Assembly: GCA_009193035.1 (NCBI GenBank)
Contig: SWDT01000066.1
Location: 62,001-126,000, forward strand
Direction of reading: 5' to 3'
Source: Halicephalobus mephisto
Taxonomy: Eukaryota; Nematoda; Chromadorea; Rhabditida; Panagrolaimidae
Length of the DNA: 64,000 bases
The translations under genes were made by a program, and so were the position numbers. This document shows, in pieces, positions 38,301 through 48,952 of this stretch (its first letter is position 1; each line of letters begins with the position of its first letter). The notes beneath the pieces were generated by a model. The model was given only the letters and a program-made list of their open reading frames with translations. It was not told where the DNA came from and ran no database searches.

Positions 38301-39368
38301 TCTATGATCAGCAGACACTCGAGTGATCTGGAGCACTAATATTGGAGGCAGAGTTCCTGGTTCATTTCTCATGTGCGTAATTCCTTCCTTCGAGCAATCT
38401 GGGCATTTGTATCCATGCACAGGAGCAGCGGCGAAGCATTTTCTAAACATCTCAGTCACGTTTGAGCAACCTTCAGGGGACACGTGCAATCCAGATCTGA
38501 CTTCTTCCGTCACAACCTTTCTCTTGCACGGGCATTCAATAATTTGCTTCATCCGAAACTGAAAACAGAAGTTCACACACGAAAGGGATGAGAGAACTTA
38601 CATTGACTTTATCATGGACTTTCTTGAAACCAGGTAAGCTCGGGTGTCCTTCAAGCTGCTTCTCCAAAAAAGTGAAAAATAGAGTATGGAATTCACTGAC
38701 ATCCTGCTGTCCATCTTGGAGCAACAGGGCTTCAGCCAATCGAACGGCATCACAAGCTTCAAAGGGACTGACTTCAAGAGCAAAGAAAACGGCCTGCAGT
38801 CTCTCCATAATCTTCTGGACCTTGATCACAGTGCCGCTCGAGTTCTTCGGATTCACAAACGTGGGAACAGAGGAATAAGAGAAGACGAACTGCCGGAAGT
38901 TAGTGTTGTGATACCAAATTTGGAGAAAACTATTCAAGTAGCAGAGATTAGCGTTGTTGTAGAGACCACATGGAAGGTTCTGAATATCTCGCTGTTTATC
39001 GCGTTTCGGTTCGTCCGACTTCGCAGGCTTCTTGAACTTGTCCCATCGTTCAAGGCCGATCTTCGAGCAGCAATAAGGATTAATACAGTTCGTGTTTCTA
39101 AAACGCCAACTATCAGCGGAAATTATGAATAGTTAACCAACTTGAATTTCGCAGAATGTGCTTTCGACGGACCACATAGTTCGTGTAAATGATAAATAGG
39201 AATCAAATGATTTTGAGTAATCTTCTGGGGATATTTACTGGCTTCTTCATATATTGCCCCTCGTGGATGCTAAAGTGGGAATTACAATTCATATATGAAG
39301 TGGAGATTGATCAAACTTGCCTTCTTTTTGGTCTGCTGACTCGTCTTCTTGTTACCTTTTCGACACAT
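35337..39368 (-). CDS. USP48: USP48-like ubiquitin carboxyl-terminal hydrolase
   Basis: Seven exons (39368-39321, 39269-39142, 39097-38602, 38558-37932, 37888-35857, 35814-35714, 35666-35337) give 1253 residues. The catalytic cysteine is in GLYNNANLCYLNSFLQ (Cys about 111) and the catalytic histidine in SSGHYYDYIYD (His about 354). The fingers segment has paired cysteines (CPC, CPDC). After the catalytic domain come lysine/acidic disordered stretches and DUSP-like repeats (for example SHQEWMRIVMPYFDDP and NCFYCEEEKVNEA). The C-terminus has a ubiquitin-like fold (FFKVTLSSSQTVRDLKSRI, LYNNGEVLEDDKTL). USP48 is a nuclear/cytosolic deubiquitinase linked to histone H2A and NF-kB control in mammals. 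Intron 1 uses a GC donor (AAG/GCAAGT). It is longer than human USP48 (1035) because of the disordered insertions. Confidence 0.88.
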
Positions 39369-39878
39369 GGAGGTCGACCGGCGAGACAAGCACTCAACCC
39401 GTCCCTTGTCAGATGATTCAGTGAAAAACGACGGTGGAAATATACAAATCAACTGAAAAGACCCCAGCGAATATGAATGAAGGAATGGAAATACAAAAAC
39501 AAACGCGACAACTTTTCCTCCAACGCCCAAAACAGCTGAAAACCAAAAGCAAAGATGGATAAAAAGAGGAAACCTAAATGAGGCTTAGGAGTGGATAACC
39601 TTTCGGGAATCCGTCTGTGAGATCGAAGCCATCAACGCAAGTTGCGGCATCCCTTCTCGCGTCCCTGCAAATCAGTTCGCTCGCCGCGAGAACCGCCCAG
39701 TCGGTCAGCGTCTGTCCGTCCTTCAAACTGAGTTCCCTCTTTTGCCCAATCTCCTGCGCAGTTTATTTGGCAAGCAGCTTTTTTGTTTCCTTGGCACATC
39801 ACTTGCTTTTTATATCAAAGTCGTTTCTCGCCTTCTCATTTCGTCGGTTTTAGTTTTAGCTTCGTTCGTCAGTCAACA
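39369..39878. promoter_or_regulatory. Shared region between divergent USP48 and SMARCE1 genes
   Basis: About 510 bases separate the two start codons, which point away from each other. The central part (39600-39730) is GC-richer than the flanks. This is probably a bidirectional promoter. No core element is recognisable. Confidence 0.5.
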
Positions 39879-41003
39879 ATGTTTCGCCAACCGCAAGCCA
39901 CACCCGCTCGTTACCAGGTTTGTTCACGTCTTTGTTGAATCCATGCGGAGAAGCAATTTTCCGGAAAATTTCCTTTCAATTCACCTTTTATTCACTTGCT
40001 CATATATGAACTTTCTAGGAAATGCGTCCCACAAGGGCTCCAGAACCTCCGTTGAATCCATATATGCGGTACAGCAGGAAGTACTGGCATCGAGTCCGTT
40101 TGGAGAATCAAGATCGTCCACTATGGGATATCGCCAAGATTATCGCTAACAAATGGAGAGAGGCCCCGGAGACTGAGAAGATGGAATACCAACAGCAGTA
40201 TGAGCATGAAAGACTGGAGTATGAGAAGGCACTGAAGGCCTACATGAACAACCCCAGCAATCAACAGTCTGCCATGCAGAAACGAGCGATGAAGCAAGCT
40301 GACAGGACTGGCAGAAGGCAAGAGCCCAACGCTGGCGTCATTATACAGCCAGTGAACGATGAAGACCCATTTGAAGCCACTCCTGAGCGAATTGCAGCTA
40401 TGAGGTTTGAGAGGAACCAAAGGTTACTGTTGGAACTCTTCAATGGCAATCCTATGCCTGATGCCAGGAGCTTCATCGGTCCTCAGAGGATTGAAGCCCT
40501 CAGAAAACAAGCCGACAACTTGGAAGCTCACAAGGTTTGTGCTGATCTTTATCAATCTCAGGGTATTCTGTTTTCAGAAAAGGATAGCAGATGACATGGC
40601 CAAAGCTGAAGAATTGTTCAATACTCGCAAACGTGCAATCGAGAAGGCTTCGGAAGAGTTTGAAACTTCTTTGAATGAAGCTTGCGAGAAACGCCCTAAG
40701 GTCACTGAAGAGTTCTACAACAAACTCGTGGAAGAGCAGTCCAAGAAGTTGCTCGAGCAATATGAAGCCTACAAGAAAAGACAGGAAGCCATCAGAGCTC
40801 AGGCAGAAGCGGAGAGAAAGGAGACTCCCATCCTTTATTCCTTGACTGTCAGTCCTCCAGAACCCGAACCGACAGCTGAAGTCCCTCAAGAAAAGATGGA
40901 AGTTGATGCAAAACCTGAGGAGACAGACCCTCCTGCTCCGACCACCAATGGAGAGGAACAACCTGAAGAGTCCGAAGAACAGAAGGCCGATGAAAAAGAA
41001 TAA
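39879..41003 (+). CDS. SMARCE1: SWI/SNF subunit SMARCE1 (BAF57), HMG-box protein
   Basis: Three exons (39879-39917, 40019-40534, 40578-41003) give 326 residues. An HMG box spans about residues 20-90 (PEPPLNPYMRYSRKYWHRV, DIAKIIANKWREAPETEK). A conserved region follows (EDPFEATPERIAAMRFERNQ; FNGNPMPDARSFI), then a coiled coil (KRIADDMAKAEELFNTRKRA) and an acidic Pro/Glu tail. BAF57 is a core subunit of SWI/SNF (BAF/PBAF) chromatin remodelling complexes in animals and binds DNA through its HMG box. Gene and protein size are ordinary for the family. It converges on the first ERLEC1-like gene, only 124 bases away. Confidence 0.93.
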
Positions 41004-41127
41004 AAGTACTCCATGCATTTTAAACCTCTCTTAAGCCTGTTTTGATTTATTTTTTCCATAAAGATTGGAATGTCTGAACTCCACTATCATTCAAGTACCC
41101 GACGACAATAATTTAAAAAACAATGGA

Positions 41128-42925
41128 TTAATCTGCAGGTCCCATACCTGGAGCGTTGACTTCCGCTTTGCCTTCTCTCTTCTTCTCCCCCATTCTTCTT
41201 TTCCCTTCTCTTAGAGCTACCAAAAGACCGACTTTCTCCTCCAGTTCCTCCAAAAGTTTCTCTTGCTCCTCTGAATCGATGGGCGATATAAGTCCATCTT
41301 TCTCGTCCACTTCCTGAAGTCTTTCGCAAAACAGACCGGCTTGCAAGGTCAGAATATAATGACAAATTTTAGGTTCGTTTACAGTAAGGAAAACCATGGT
41401 TGGATGTTCAGATAGTGGTGGATCTCGGCATTTGATTCTGACTTCAACGGACCTCGTACCTCCAGTTTCATCGCAAAAGTCTCCGTTGCTGTAATAGTGG
41501 GAGACTTGAAGGACGCCATCATCATTCATCAGCAAAGCTCGGTCTTTGTTTTTTTGGAACCACTGAAGATGAGTCTCTCGATTCCATTCGCCCAGGACAA
41601 TTTCACGAGTTCGCTTGTCCCCTTCAATATGGAACTGGGTAATCTAAAGTTTCAAGTTAACCAAACTAAACCAAATGAACACCCACTTTGCTCCCGTAAC
41701 AGAACTCGTATCTCCAATAGCCATATCCGCCAATGAAACAGCTCTTACCATCCCAGAAGTCACTCATCATTTCATAATCATCATCCGACAGCATGTTGTC
41801 TATCCTTTTGATCATCTTCCAAAATGGTCTTTCTTCTCCTGTTTTTGCTTTCAAGAAGTCCTCACGGTATTTTGAGTCCATATCATCCATGTCCGTAGGT
41901 GGCTCTGAAGCAGGAGGTAGAGGGTCATCCACTCGCAGATGTTCACCTCCTCGATTGCCAAATTTGTCGAAAGTGGAAGACTTATAAGAACCTATTGAAG
42001 GAATTGACGCCATGGAGTATTGTTCAATGTTTTCAGCATAAATCTGTTTCTGTAATTCTCGGAACTTTGCTGGTTTGGCATGAGGAGCATTGGGAGAAGC
42101 ATAGCAATAGATTTCGTGTTCGGGAGTTGTCGGGGCTTGGAACGCTGGATGAGTGCAGAGTAGATTCGTCAACACAATCAGCTCATAGTTACAAGTGCTG
42201 ACTTCGGTGATCGAGTAGATCATGTGTCTAGCAGATTCATGACAAACGTACATCACAGTCGTTTCTCGAGGTTTCCCGGTCAAGTCACAAGGGGTTCCGT
42301 GTCGATAATGCACTGGGTAGTAAGGATAATCCACATCTCTAATCTTTGTTTTTGGAGGCTTCATCTCATCAAACTTCTTGGCATCCTACAACGACTAGTT
42401 AAAGAAACAACAAACTCAAAACCAACTTCTTCACTCTGGTCGGCTCTGTAGTTCCCTAAAGAGTACTCCATTCGCTCCTTCGTTTCTCGGTTATCGTGAT
42501 ACTGTAGAATGTACCTTCCGTGCGCAAAGTCGTAAAACCAATACCCATTCCCACCAAACATGGAGATGGTTTTCTCGTCAATCAGAGGTTTTACCAATTC
42601 AGCAGGATTGGGACCTTTGTAATCCAGAAGCTGTTGTTGGTGAGTCTGGAAATCAAGATTCCATATATCGTCTTCCATCCGATCAACTCACCATTCGTTC
42701 AATAACTGGCAGAACACATTTGTACTCCTCCTGGTCGGCAGTCTTCATGGAAACGACCCTGTCCGGGGTCTCCTTGAGCAAACGCTGGAGCTCTGCTTCG
42801 ACATTATCGCTCCTCAAACTGTAGCTAATGTGAAAATTGTCGACATCCCCTATGTAATCCGCACTAAACTCCGTAGTAATCACGTGTGTAGAGAAAATAA
42901 GGCAGAAAAATAAATAGACCAGCAT
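41128..42925 (-). CDS. ERLEC1: ERLEC1/XTP3-B-like ER lectin, copy A
   Basis: Four exons (42925-42692, 42645-42427, 42385-41687, 41643-41128) give 555 residues. A signal peptide (MLVYLFFCLIFSTHVIT) is followed by two MRH (PRKCSH-like) domains. MRH1 (about 100-260) keeps the mannose-site residues Q (ILQYHD), R (KPRETTV), E and Y (TEVSTCNYE) but lacks the first cysteine pair. MRH2 (about 340-480) has all six cysteines (KSCFIGGYGYWRYEFC, GDFCDETGG, RIKC, ICHY, LFCE) and the same four residues. ERLEC1 recognises trimmed mannose glycans on misfolded proteins and works with HRD1/SEL1L in ER-associated degradation. The tail is charged and has no KDEL. Its 5' half is nearly identical to copy B. Confidence 0.88.
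42063..42915. repeat. Near-identical duplicated tract, ERLEC1 copy A
   Basis: These 853 bases match 44635-45487 at about 98 percent, introns included; I count roughly 15-18 differences by eye. Similarity falls sharply on both sides. The tract spans the end of the signal peptide through MRH1. Confidence 0.85.
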
Positions 42926-43606
42926 ATTCACGGCATCAACAAAGAACAAATCCAATCGACAAAACCAATGCAATGTGTCACTTGGCAATGAAACACCATA
43001 ACGCCAAATATGTACTTTTATTTTTTTTCAAATCTCGTTTGGAATTTTTGAAAATCATCACTTTGACATATGCAAGTAAATACAATTCAACAAACTACCC
43101 GAAGAGATGGTCAACCTAGTAAGGAAAATAGTAGAACTCAATGAGGTCTTTTAAAATAAGTTATAAACCAAGTAAAAGTTCTTCTAACAGATATTCCAGA
43201 TCTGCACATTTACTGGAACTTTGGGAGTGAGAAAGCCGGACATATACATGAATTTATATATCAAAAATTGAATAAATATAAATATAGTCCTTTATATGTT
43301 AAAGAAACTTTGTATTTTCGTTTTAAGCAGCTTATTTTACGTCAATTTTACGACTTTTAATATCCTTTTTCTGTACTCAGGTAATTTCCCCTATTGATTG
43401 CAGCTGCTTAATTGAATTTCCGCAAAAACTATCAGAAATACTAAAAATGAAGACGAAAATTTATCAATTATCTTAACTGAGAGAAATATTCGGCAAAATT
43501 TGACTACAGATTTGGAGTCCCCGTTCGAAGAGCTTTTAAATACCCTGTAACTAATGTCAAAAGGCTGTTTCAATTCCTGGCATTTCTTTTGTAAAATCAT
43601 CGCATT
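42926..43606. other. Intergenic spacer between the two ERLEC1-like genes
   Basis: AT-rich, about 680 bases, with no recognisable exon. It should hold the promoter of copy A and the 3' end of copy B. No long match to the region upstream of copy B is visible. Confidence 0.5.
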
Positions 43607-45497
43607 TTAAGTATCTTTTTCGGTATTCCCTCTGCCTCTTTTTTCTGTCGCTTCATTTGCCCTGCGTTCCTCCAATTTCTTCATCCTCTTTGCATATATC
43701 TCGTCCAATTCCTCCAAGTACTGATCTTCTGGTGGCATGGTGTTGGAAGCGACCACGAGTCCTTGAGGGTTGAGATTTTGCAAAGCTTCACACATTAGGT
43801 AAGATTCCAGATACAGGATATATCGACAAGGTGAAGGTTCTTCCAGATAGAGCAGGACCAAGTCAAGAGATCCCCCCAGTTCAGGTATTCTGCACTTTAG
43901 CCTTGCTTCAACGGATCTCTTCTCTCCAGTTTCTTCGCAGTAATCACCGTTACCGTAATAATTGGAGATCTGCATGAGAGCTTCCCGTTTCGAAACCACT
44001 GCATTCTTCCTGTTTGCCTTGAACCATTTGTTGTGTTCATCTACGTCCCACACTCCCAAGACCGTCTCACGCGTCCTCTTGCCGTGCTCAAGGTAGTACT
44101 GAGTAATCTAATAAAATCAAGTTAACTAATCAAAACGTCAAACTCGAAATTACCTTCTTTTTATAGCAGAACTCATACTTCAGCTGGCCTTGACCTCCAA
44201 CAAAACAGCTCTTCATGGCGAAGAAGTCAACGCCGATGCTACGTTCTTCCTCCGTCAGATCCGTTTCGAAATCCTTAATGACCTCGTACAACGATTCGCT
44301 TTCATCTTCAGCCCGCAAATAAAGCATGATTATTCTTTTCAGTTTCTCATTCTCGAATTCTTCCTCCTGTTGTTTCTCCCAAGCTTCAAAATCAAAATCT
44401 TTTTCGGTCCTAATCTTCTGCGCCAGTTTAGAATTATCTTTCCGATTCGGTGTATCTTGCACAAAATTTGACTTTTCAGGCTCCATTGGCACTTTTTCTT
44501 TCAATTTTCGCGCAACACTCTCTGGAGCAACAAGCTTATCAAATATAACAGATTTTGAGGGAGCTGCAGAAGAATCCTTATCAATGGAGTACTGATTAAA
44601 CTTCTCGACAAATACTTGTTCTTCCAAATTCCGAAACTTTGCTGGTTTGGCATGAGGAGCATTGGGAGAAGCATAGCAATAGATTTCGTGTTCGGGAGTT
44701 GTCGGAGCTTGGAACGCTGGATGAGTGCAGAGTAGATTCGTCAGCGCAATCAGCTCATAGTTACAAGTGCTGACTTCGGTGATCGAGTAGATCATATGTC
44801 TGGCAGATTCATGACAAACGTACATCACAGTCGTTTCTCGAGGTTTCCCGGTCAAGTCACAAGGGGTTCCATGTCGATAATGCACTGGGTAGTAAGGATA
44901 ATCCACATCTCTAATCTTTGTTTTTGGAGGCTTCATCTCATCAAACTTCTTGGCATCCTACAACGACTAGTTAAAGAAACAACAAACTCAAAACCAACTT
45001 CTTCACTCTGGTCGGCTCTGTAGTTCCCTAAAGAGTACTCCATCCGCTCCTTCGTTTCTCGGTTATCGTGATACTGTAGGATGTACCTTCCGTGGGCAAA
45101 GTCGTAAAACCAATACCCATTCCCACCAAACATGGAGATGGTTTTCTCGTCAATCAGAGGTTTCACCAATTCAGCAGGATTGGGACCTTTGTAGTCCAGA
45201 AGTTGTTGTTGGTGAGTCTGGAAATCAAGATTCCATATATCGTCTTCCATCCGATCAACTCACCATTCGTTCAATAACTGGCAGAACACATTTGTACTCC
45301 TCCTGGTCGGCAGTCTTCATGGAAACGACCCTGTCCGGGGTCTCCTTGAGCAAACGCTGGAGCTCTGCTTCGACATTATCGCTCCTCAAACTGTAACTAA
45401 TGTGAAAATTATCGACATCCCCTATGTAATCCGCACTAAACTCTGTAGTAATCACATGTGTAGAGAAAATAAAGCAGAAAAATAAAGAGAAAAACAT
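43607..45497 (-). CDS. ERLEC1: ERLEC1/XTP3-B-like ER lectin, copy B
   Basis: Four exons (45497-45264, 45217-44999, 44957-44154, 44107-43607) give 585 residues. A signal peptide (MFFSLFFCFIFSTHVIT) and MRH1 are almost the same as copy A at the protein level. From about base 44635 onward the two differ. The linker is longer and lysine/glutamate-rich (FEAWEKQQEEEFENEKLKR). MRH2 is diverged but complete (KSCFVGGQGQLKYEFC, GDYCEETGEKR, LKC, EPSPCRYIL, LMC). The C-terminal tail is charged and low-complexity. Same predicted role as copy A; the differing second lectin domain suggests a different glycan or partner preference. An upstream in-frame ATG (45563) exists, but the chosen start gives the better signal peptide. 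Confidence 0.87.
44635..45487. repeat. Near-identical duplicated tract, ERLEC1 copy B
   Basis: Partner of 42063-42915 at a constant offset of 2572 bases, with no indels noticed. Confidence 0.85.
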
Positions 45498-46185
45498 GTC
45501 ACTCCCAATTGCATCTAGAAACAGCAATGGAAACAAGAGAAAGGTTGTTTGGCACCCGGTCATACGGACGCCAAAGAGGCAGCAAGTTTTTGGTTTTAAA
45601 GTTCACATGTCTTGACCAGTCAATCGGGGTCTTCATACATCACGATTGTTCAAAAAACCATTAGAAAAACAAAAATTGTCATTAGGCGTTTTGCACATGA
45701 TTGTGGGTGAATTGTTCAAAACAAATTTTGACTATCTCAATGGTACTCGCAGTTCAGCGATCATTTTATGGTTTTTTCATTTCTGTAGATAAATAATCTC
45801 TCGATTAATGACTTTGAAGGCCGGAACTTTCTAGAAAACTCCTGATTTGTAATGACAACCCACCTCCAGGTGTTTCTTTGGCTTTTCTCCAGAAAAGGCG
45901 TGACTCCGAAATTCCAATTCCTTTTCAAATTATCTTCTAGTCTAAGGCAAAGTGTTTTCAACCAAAATTTACTTCGTACGGGAGAGTGGAAAAAAACGAA
46001 TTAGGAGGAAAGACTGGCCTGGAGACGCAGTCTCGTTCAATTAGCTCCCGTTTTCACGAATTGATCTTTTCAGTACTTACGGCCTGTGTTTTCCCGCTCC
46101 CGTCATCTGAAGCCAGTCAACTGATACACAGCTGTCTTCTTTTGACTTCCCTTCATTGATTGGTTCCCAGCCGAAATCACTTTGA
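45498..46185. other. Divergent intergenic region, ERLEC1 copy B / tamalin-like gene
   Basis: No exon is supportable. It separates two divergent genes and probably carries both promoters. Confidence 0.5.
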
Positions 46186-46198
46186 CGTTTTCCCTTAG
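46186..46198 (+). promoter_or_regulatory. Probable trans-splice acceptor of the tamalin-like gene
   Basis: CGTTTTCCCTTAG ends 6 bases before the ATG at 46205. Confidence 0.5.
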
Positions 46199-46204
46199 GG
46201 CAAG

Positions 46205-47142
46205 ATGAGCAGACACGGAATTCTTAGGTTTGTTTTTGATTCAATCGCGATGGGTAGACAGCAGGTTGTTTTCAGAAGGTATACCCAATCCTTCGGAAAG
46301 TTTTTGAAGACCGCAAAACCTCGGGATCTGGCCATTGAAGTCGATGGAACTTATCCAACAAGTTCTCAGGTTGTTTTTTGATCTTTTTCATTTCCGAAAT
46401 CCATATATTCATCTCCATCCCAGACCGTTGTGGATGATTAATTGTGGGAAAAACCTTTAGAAAGTTAGCGAAAGTGATATACTATCCCGAAAACTAGTCG
46501 TTTCTGGGTATTTTACATAATCTATTTCAGGACCAGTTTGATCTGAGTAGAGACCGACAAATTATCACCTTGGCCAACTCTTTTCGGCGAACAGTCATTA
46601 TCGAGCGTGACAACGGAAATTCGTTCGGATTCAGTCTCCAATCAATTTTGATCGAGAAGAAGAATTCACCAGATCAAGAACCCAAACGAGTAACTTTTGT
46701 GAGCAAAGTGGACGATGACTCTCCCGCTGATCTCGCCGGTATCGTCCCTGGGGACGTGATTGTCGCAATTGATGGAGAAGTTGTGGTGGACTTGCCTCAT
46801 TCCGAACTAGTTTCGCTGATCCAAAAGAAATCAAAGATGCGGGTAATTGTTGTTTTCGAAGACATGGTTAGAAAGGTCGAGTTAATTTCTCTTTATTTAA
46901 AATTGGAAAAGGAGATTCAAAAGAAGCAAGAAGAACTAACGGCCGCAGAGGAGGAAGAACGGAAGATCCTGGAGAGGATTCAACAGCAGTCATCTCAGTC
47001 AACGAACCCGTCGTTAGAATCTCCGGACGACTCTTCTTCTGGATTCGAGGACATGGCTCTCAGCGAGATTGCTTCCAGCCGGATTTCGATTAAATCGGAA
47101 AGTTCGTGGAGCTTCGATGAAACCTCTGTGCAATTTTGCTAG
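46205..47142 (+). CDS. Tamalin/GRASP-CYTIP-like PDZ scaffold
   Basis: Three exons (46205-46227, 46276-46369, 46531-47142) give 242 residues. A basic N-terminus is followed by one PDZ domain (about 57-150) with RTVIIERDNGNSFGFSLQSI as the first strand and carboxylate-binding loop, VDDDSPADLAGIVPGDVIVA and SELVSLIQKK. Right after it is a leucine-rich coiled coil (RKVELISLYLKLEKEIQKK), then a serine-rich tail. PDZ followed by a coiled coil is the layout of GRASP/tamalin and CYTIP, which tether cytohesin Arf exchange factors to receptors. Exon 1 is only 23 bases. The C-terminal VQFC could itself be a PDZ ligand; that is conjecture. Confidence 0.75.
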
Positions 47143-47228
47143 TTTACTTACCGATAACAGGGTATATATAGTGATCTATGTAAGATGTGTATTTATCTAG
47201 GTAGAATCAAGTGGAATCCACGGAGATG

Positions 47229-47234
47229 AATAAA
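47229..47234 (+). terminator. Polyadenylation signal of the tamalin-like gene
   Basis: AATAAA 87 bases after the stop codon. Confidence 0.6.
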
Positions 47235-47589
47235 ATTATATGATTTAAAAGCTTCCCCAAAGGAATTATCTAATAATGCGAAAACAATTGTGAATAGTGA
47301 CTGAGAATAACAATCTTCCAACTCTTTAGGCATTGTCGAAACACTGTTAGACGGAAGTGGAATAATGCCCTAAAATTACAGAAAAAGTTATTTCTGGCCA
47401 CAGCCCAAGTTTACAAAGTGAACTAGTAAGCTCCCAACTGGAAAACTCGTTCCATCTTCTTCTTGGGTCACTTCCTTATCTTTGGTGGCAGTTGTCTTGT
47501 TTCTTATTTATTTTCTTTAGATTTATTTGATTTTTGGTTTTCTGTGTTCTCTATAGGTAACTGTGGCTTTTACAAACCGTCGTAATATG

Positions 47590-47601
47590 ACTTTGTTTCA
47601 G
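47590..47601 (+). promoter_or_regulatory. Probable trans-splice acceptor of the LETMD1-like gene
   Basis: CTTTGTTTCAG ends 5 bases before the ATG at 47607. About 450 bases separate this gene from the preceding tamalin-like gene on the same strand. Confidence 0.55.
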
Positions 47602-47606
47602 GTCTT

Positions 47607-48898
47607 ATGATCTCGAATAGTATTCGATGTTATCCAAAATTGATTTCGATAACTCCCCATCGATTTCCTCTTCTCTATCGGTATTCTGTCTCCAGATGGC
47701 TGGCAACGCAATCTACACCGTCAAAGAAGCCAACATTGATGCAGAAGTATGAAGGATACTTGGAAAAGAACTGGCCGAGATGCTACAAGATGCACAGAAT
47801 GGTTGTTGATGGTTGTTCTTCCCTCTCGTTGTCCATTCATATATGAATTTCATTGCTTTCAGGATGCAAATCGTGCATAACAGACGTGAAAACATATTAT
47901 TGCATCCGAAGAGATCTGAATTCTGGTAAAATCACAATGTCCGACCTCAGTCGACAACAACTTGAATGCTACATCCAGGTTGGTTTGTTCTTAGGGAAAC
48001 CCGGCTGACAGAGTTACTCGATTCAGTGTCCCAGTGAATTTGTCCATCTGTTGATGCTCATTATTATTCTCGATATCCCGATTATCGGGGATATCTTGAT
48101 CCTTCTCATGTAAGTTTTTGTCCTTATCTTGTCGCTTGCATGGCAAACTCTGTCAGTAAATTTGGGTTTTCCTTTGTGTATCGTGGCAAACTGCAGTTCC
48201 GGATCTTCAGACTCGAAATGAACTCCCTCAATTGATTGCGATTGTTATCCTAGCACCATTGCCCTTTACTGTTTATATTTTTGCGATCGCCATGTTAGTG
48301 AATTAGTCAGTTTATGGCTTAAATTAAGCTTCTTTTCAGCATACTCTTCCCTCGATATATTCTGACACGACACTTTTGGACAACGTATCAGAGGAAAGAA
48401 TACTGGGCAGATACGATGAACAAGGTCGCTAGAACCCATTTCACTGCTATAGTTGCTGAACTGCCTCCCCAGAAACACATTGACTTCCCCGTTCCCTATG
48501 AGAAGTTGGCTGAAATCAAGGTTGCTAAATTGGATGATTTGACTTTCACTCAGGTATTCCGTCTGAGCAGAGTTCACAGATTTCTCCCTCTTTCTGGAGC
48601 GAAGAACTTGGCCTGGAGAGCAGAAGCTCTGAGACATTTGGACAACTTGATGATCCAAGAACTTTCCGCCATAGATAAGATGACACCAGATGAGCTATAC
48701 ACTCACATGAATATCAGAAGACTCAATTTTTACGGACTTTCAGACGACCAAATCAAAGATGCCCTCAAGCAATGGATCAGGAACAGCTCTAGTATTTGCA
48801 CGCATCCTTCTCTCTATCTTCATGCTCCAGTTTTCTTACAATATACCAGGCAGCTGATCGAACAAGCCCGGGACCAAGAAAAGGGCCATAAAATCTGA
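47607..48898 (+). CDS. LETMD1: LETMD1-like mitochondrial membrane protein
   Basis: Exons 47607-47811, 47863-47978, one of 48027-48109 or 48211-48293, and 48340-48898 give 320 residues. The N-terminus (RCYPKLISITPHRFPLLYRY) looks like a mitochondrial presequence. The LETM-type region includes a hydrophobic segment (about 108-135) followed by the signature ILFPRYILTRHFWTTYQR, and a C-terminal helical ribosome-binding-like part (DNLMIQELSAIDKMTPDELY, RRLNFYGLSDDQIKDALKQW). LETMD1 is an inner mitochondrial membrane protein linked in mammals to cristae structure and energy metabolism. The third position offers two exons of equal length and phase that each code the membrane segment; using both would break the frame. 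It ends 54 bases from the stop of the convergent gene at 48953. Confidence 0.85.
48027..48109 (+). other. LETMD1 alternative exon 3a (83 nt)
   Basis: Flanked by CGATTCAG and GTAAGT, entered in phase 0 and left in phase 2. It codes 27 residues plus a split isoleucine: CPSEFVHLLMLIIILDIP followed by IIGDILILL. It holds acidic residues at positions 4, 16 and 22 of the segment. Confidence 0.8.
48211..48293 (+). other. LETMD1 alternative exon 3b (83 nt)
   Basis: Flanked by ATCTTCAG and GTTAGT, same phases and same length as exon 3a. It codes TRNELPQLIAIVILAPLP followed by FTVYIFAIA. Alignment to 3a keeps E4, L8, I13, P18 and I23, so the two look like a duplicated pair. Confidence 0.8.
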
Positions 48899-48952
48899 AA
48901 TTAGGTAATTACTAGTCTAGTCGGATATAAACTGTATCAGTGCTCAGTCAAG

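Noticed and set aside
48027..48293. Including both 83-nt LETMD1 exons in one mRNA
   Set aside because: 166 added bases shift the frame: exon 3a leaves phase 2 but exon 3b is open only when entered in phase 0 at its ATCTTCAG acceptor.
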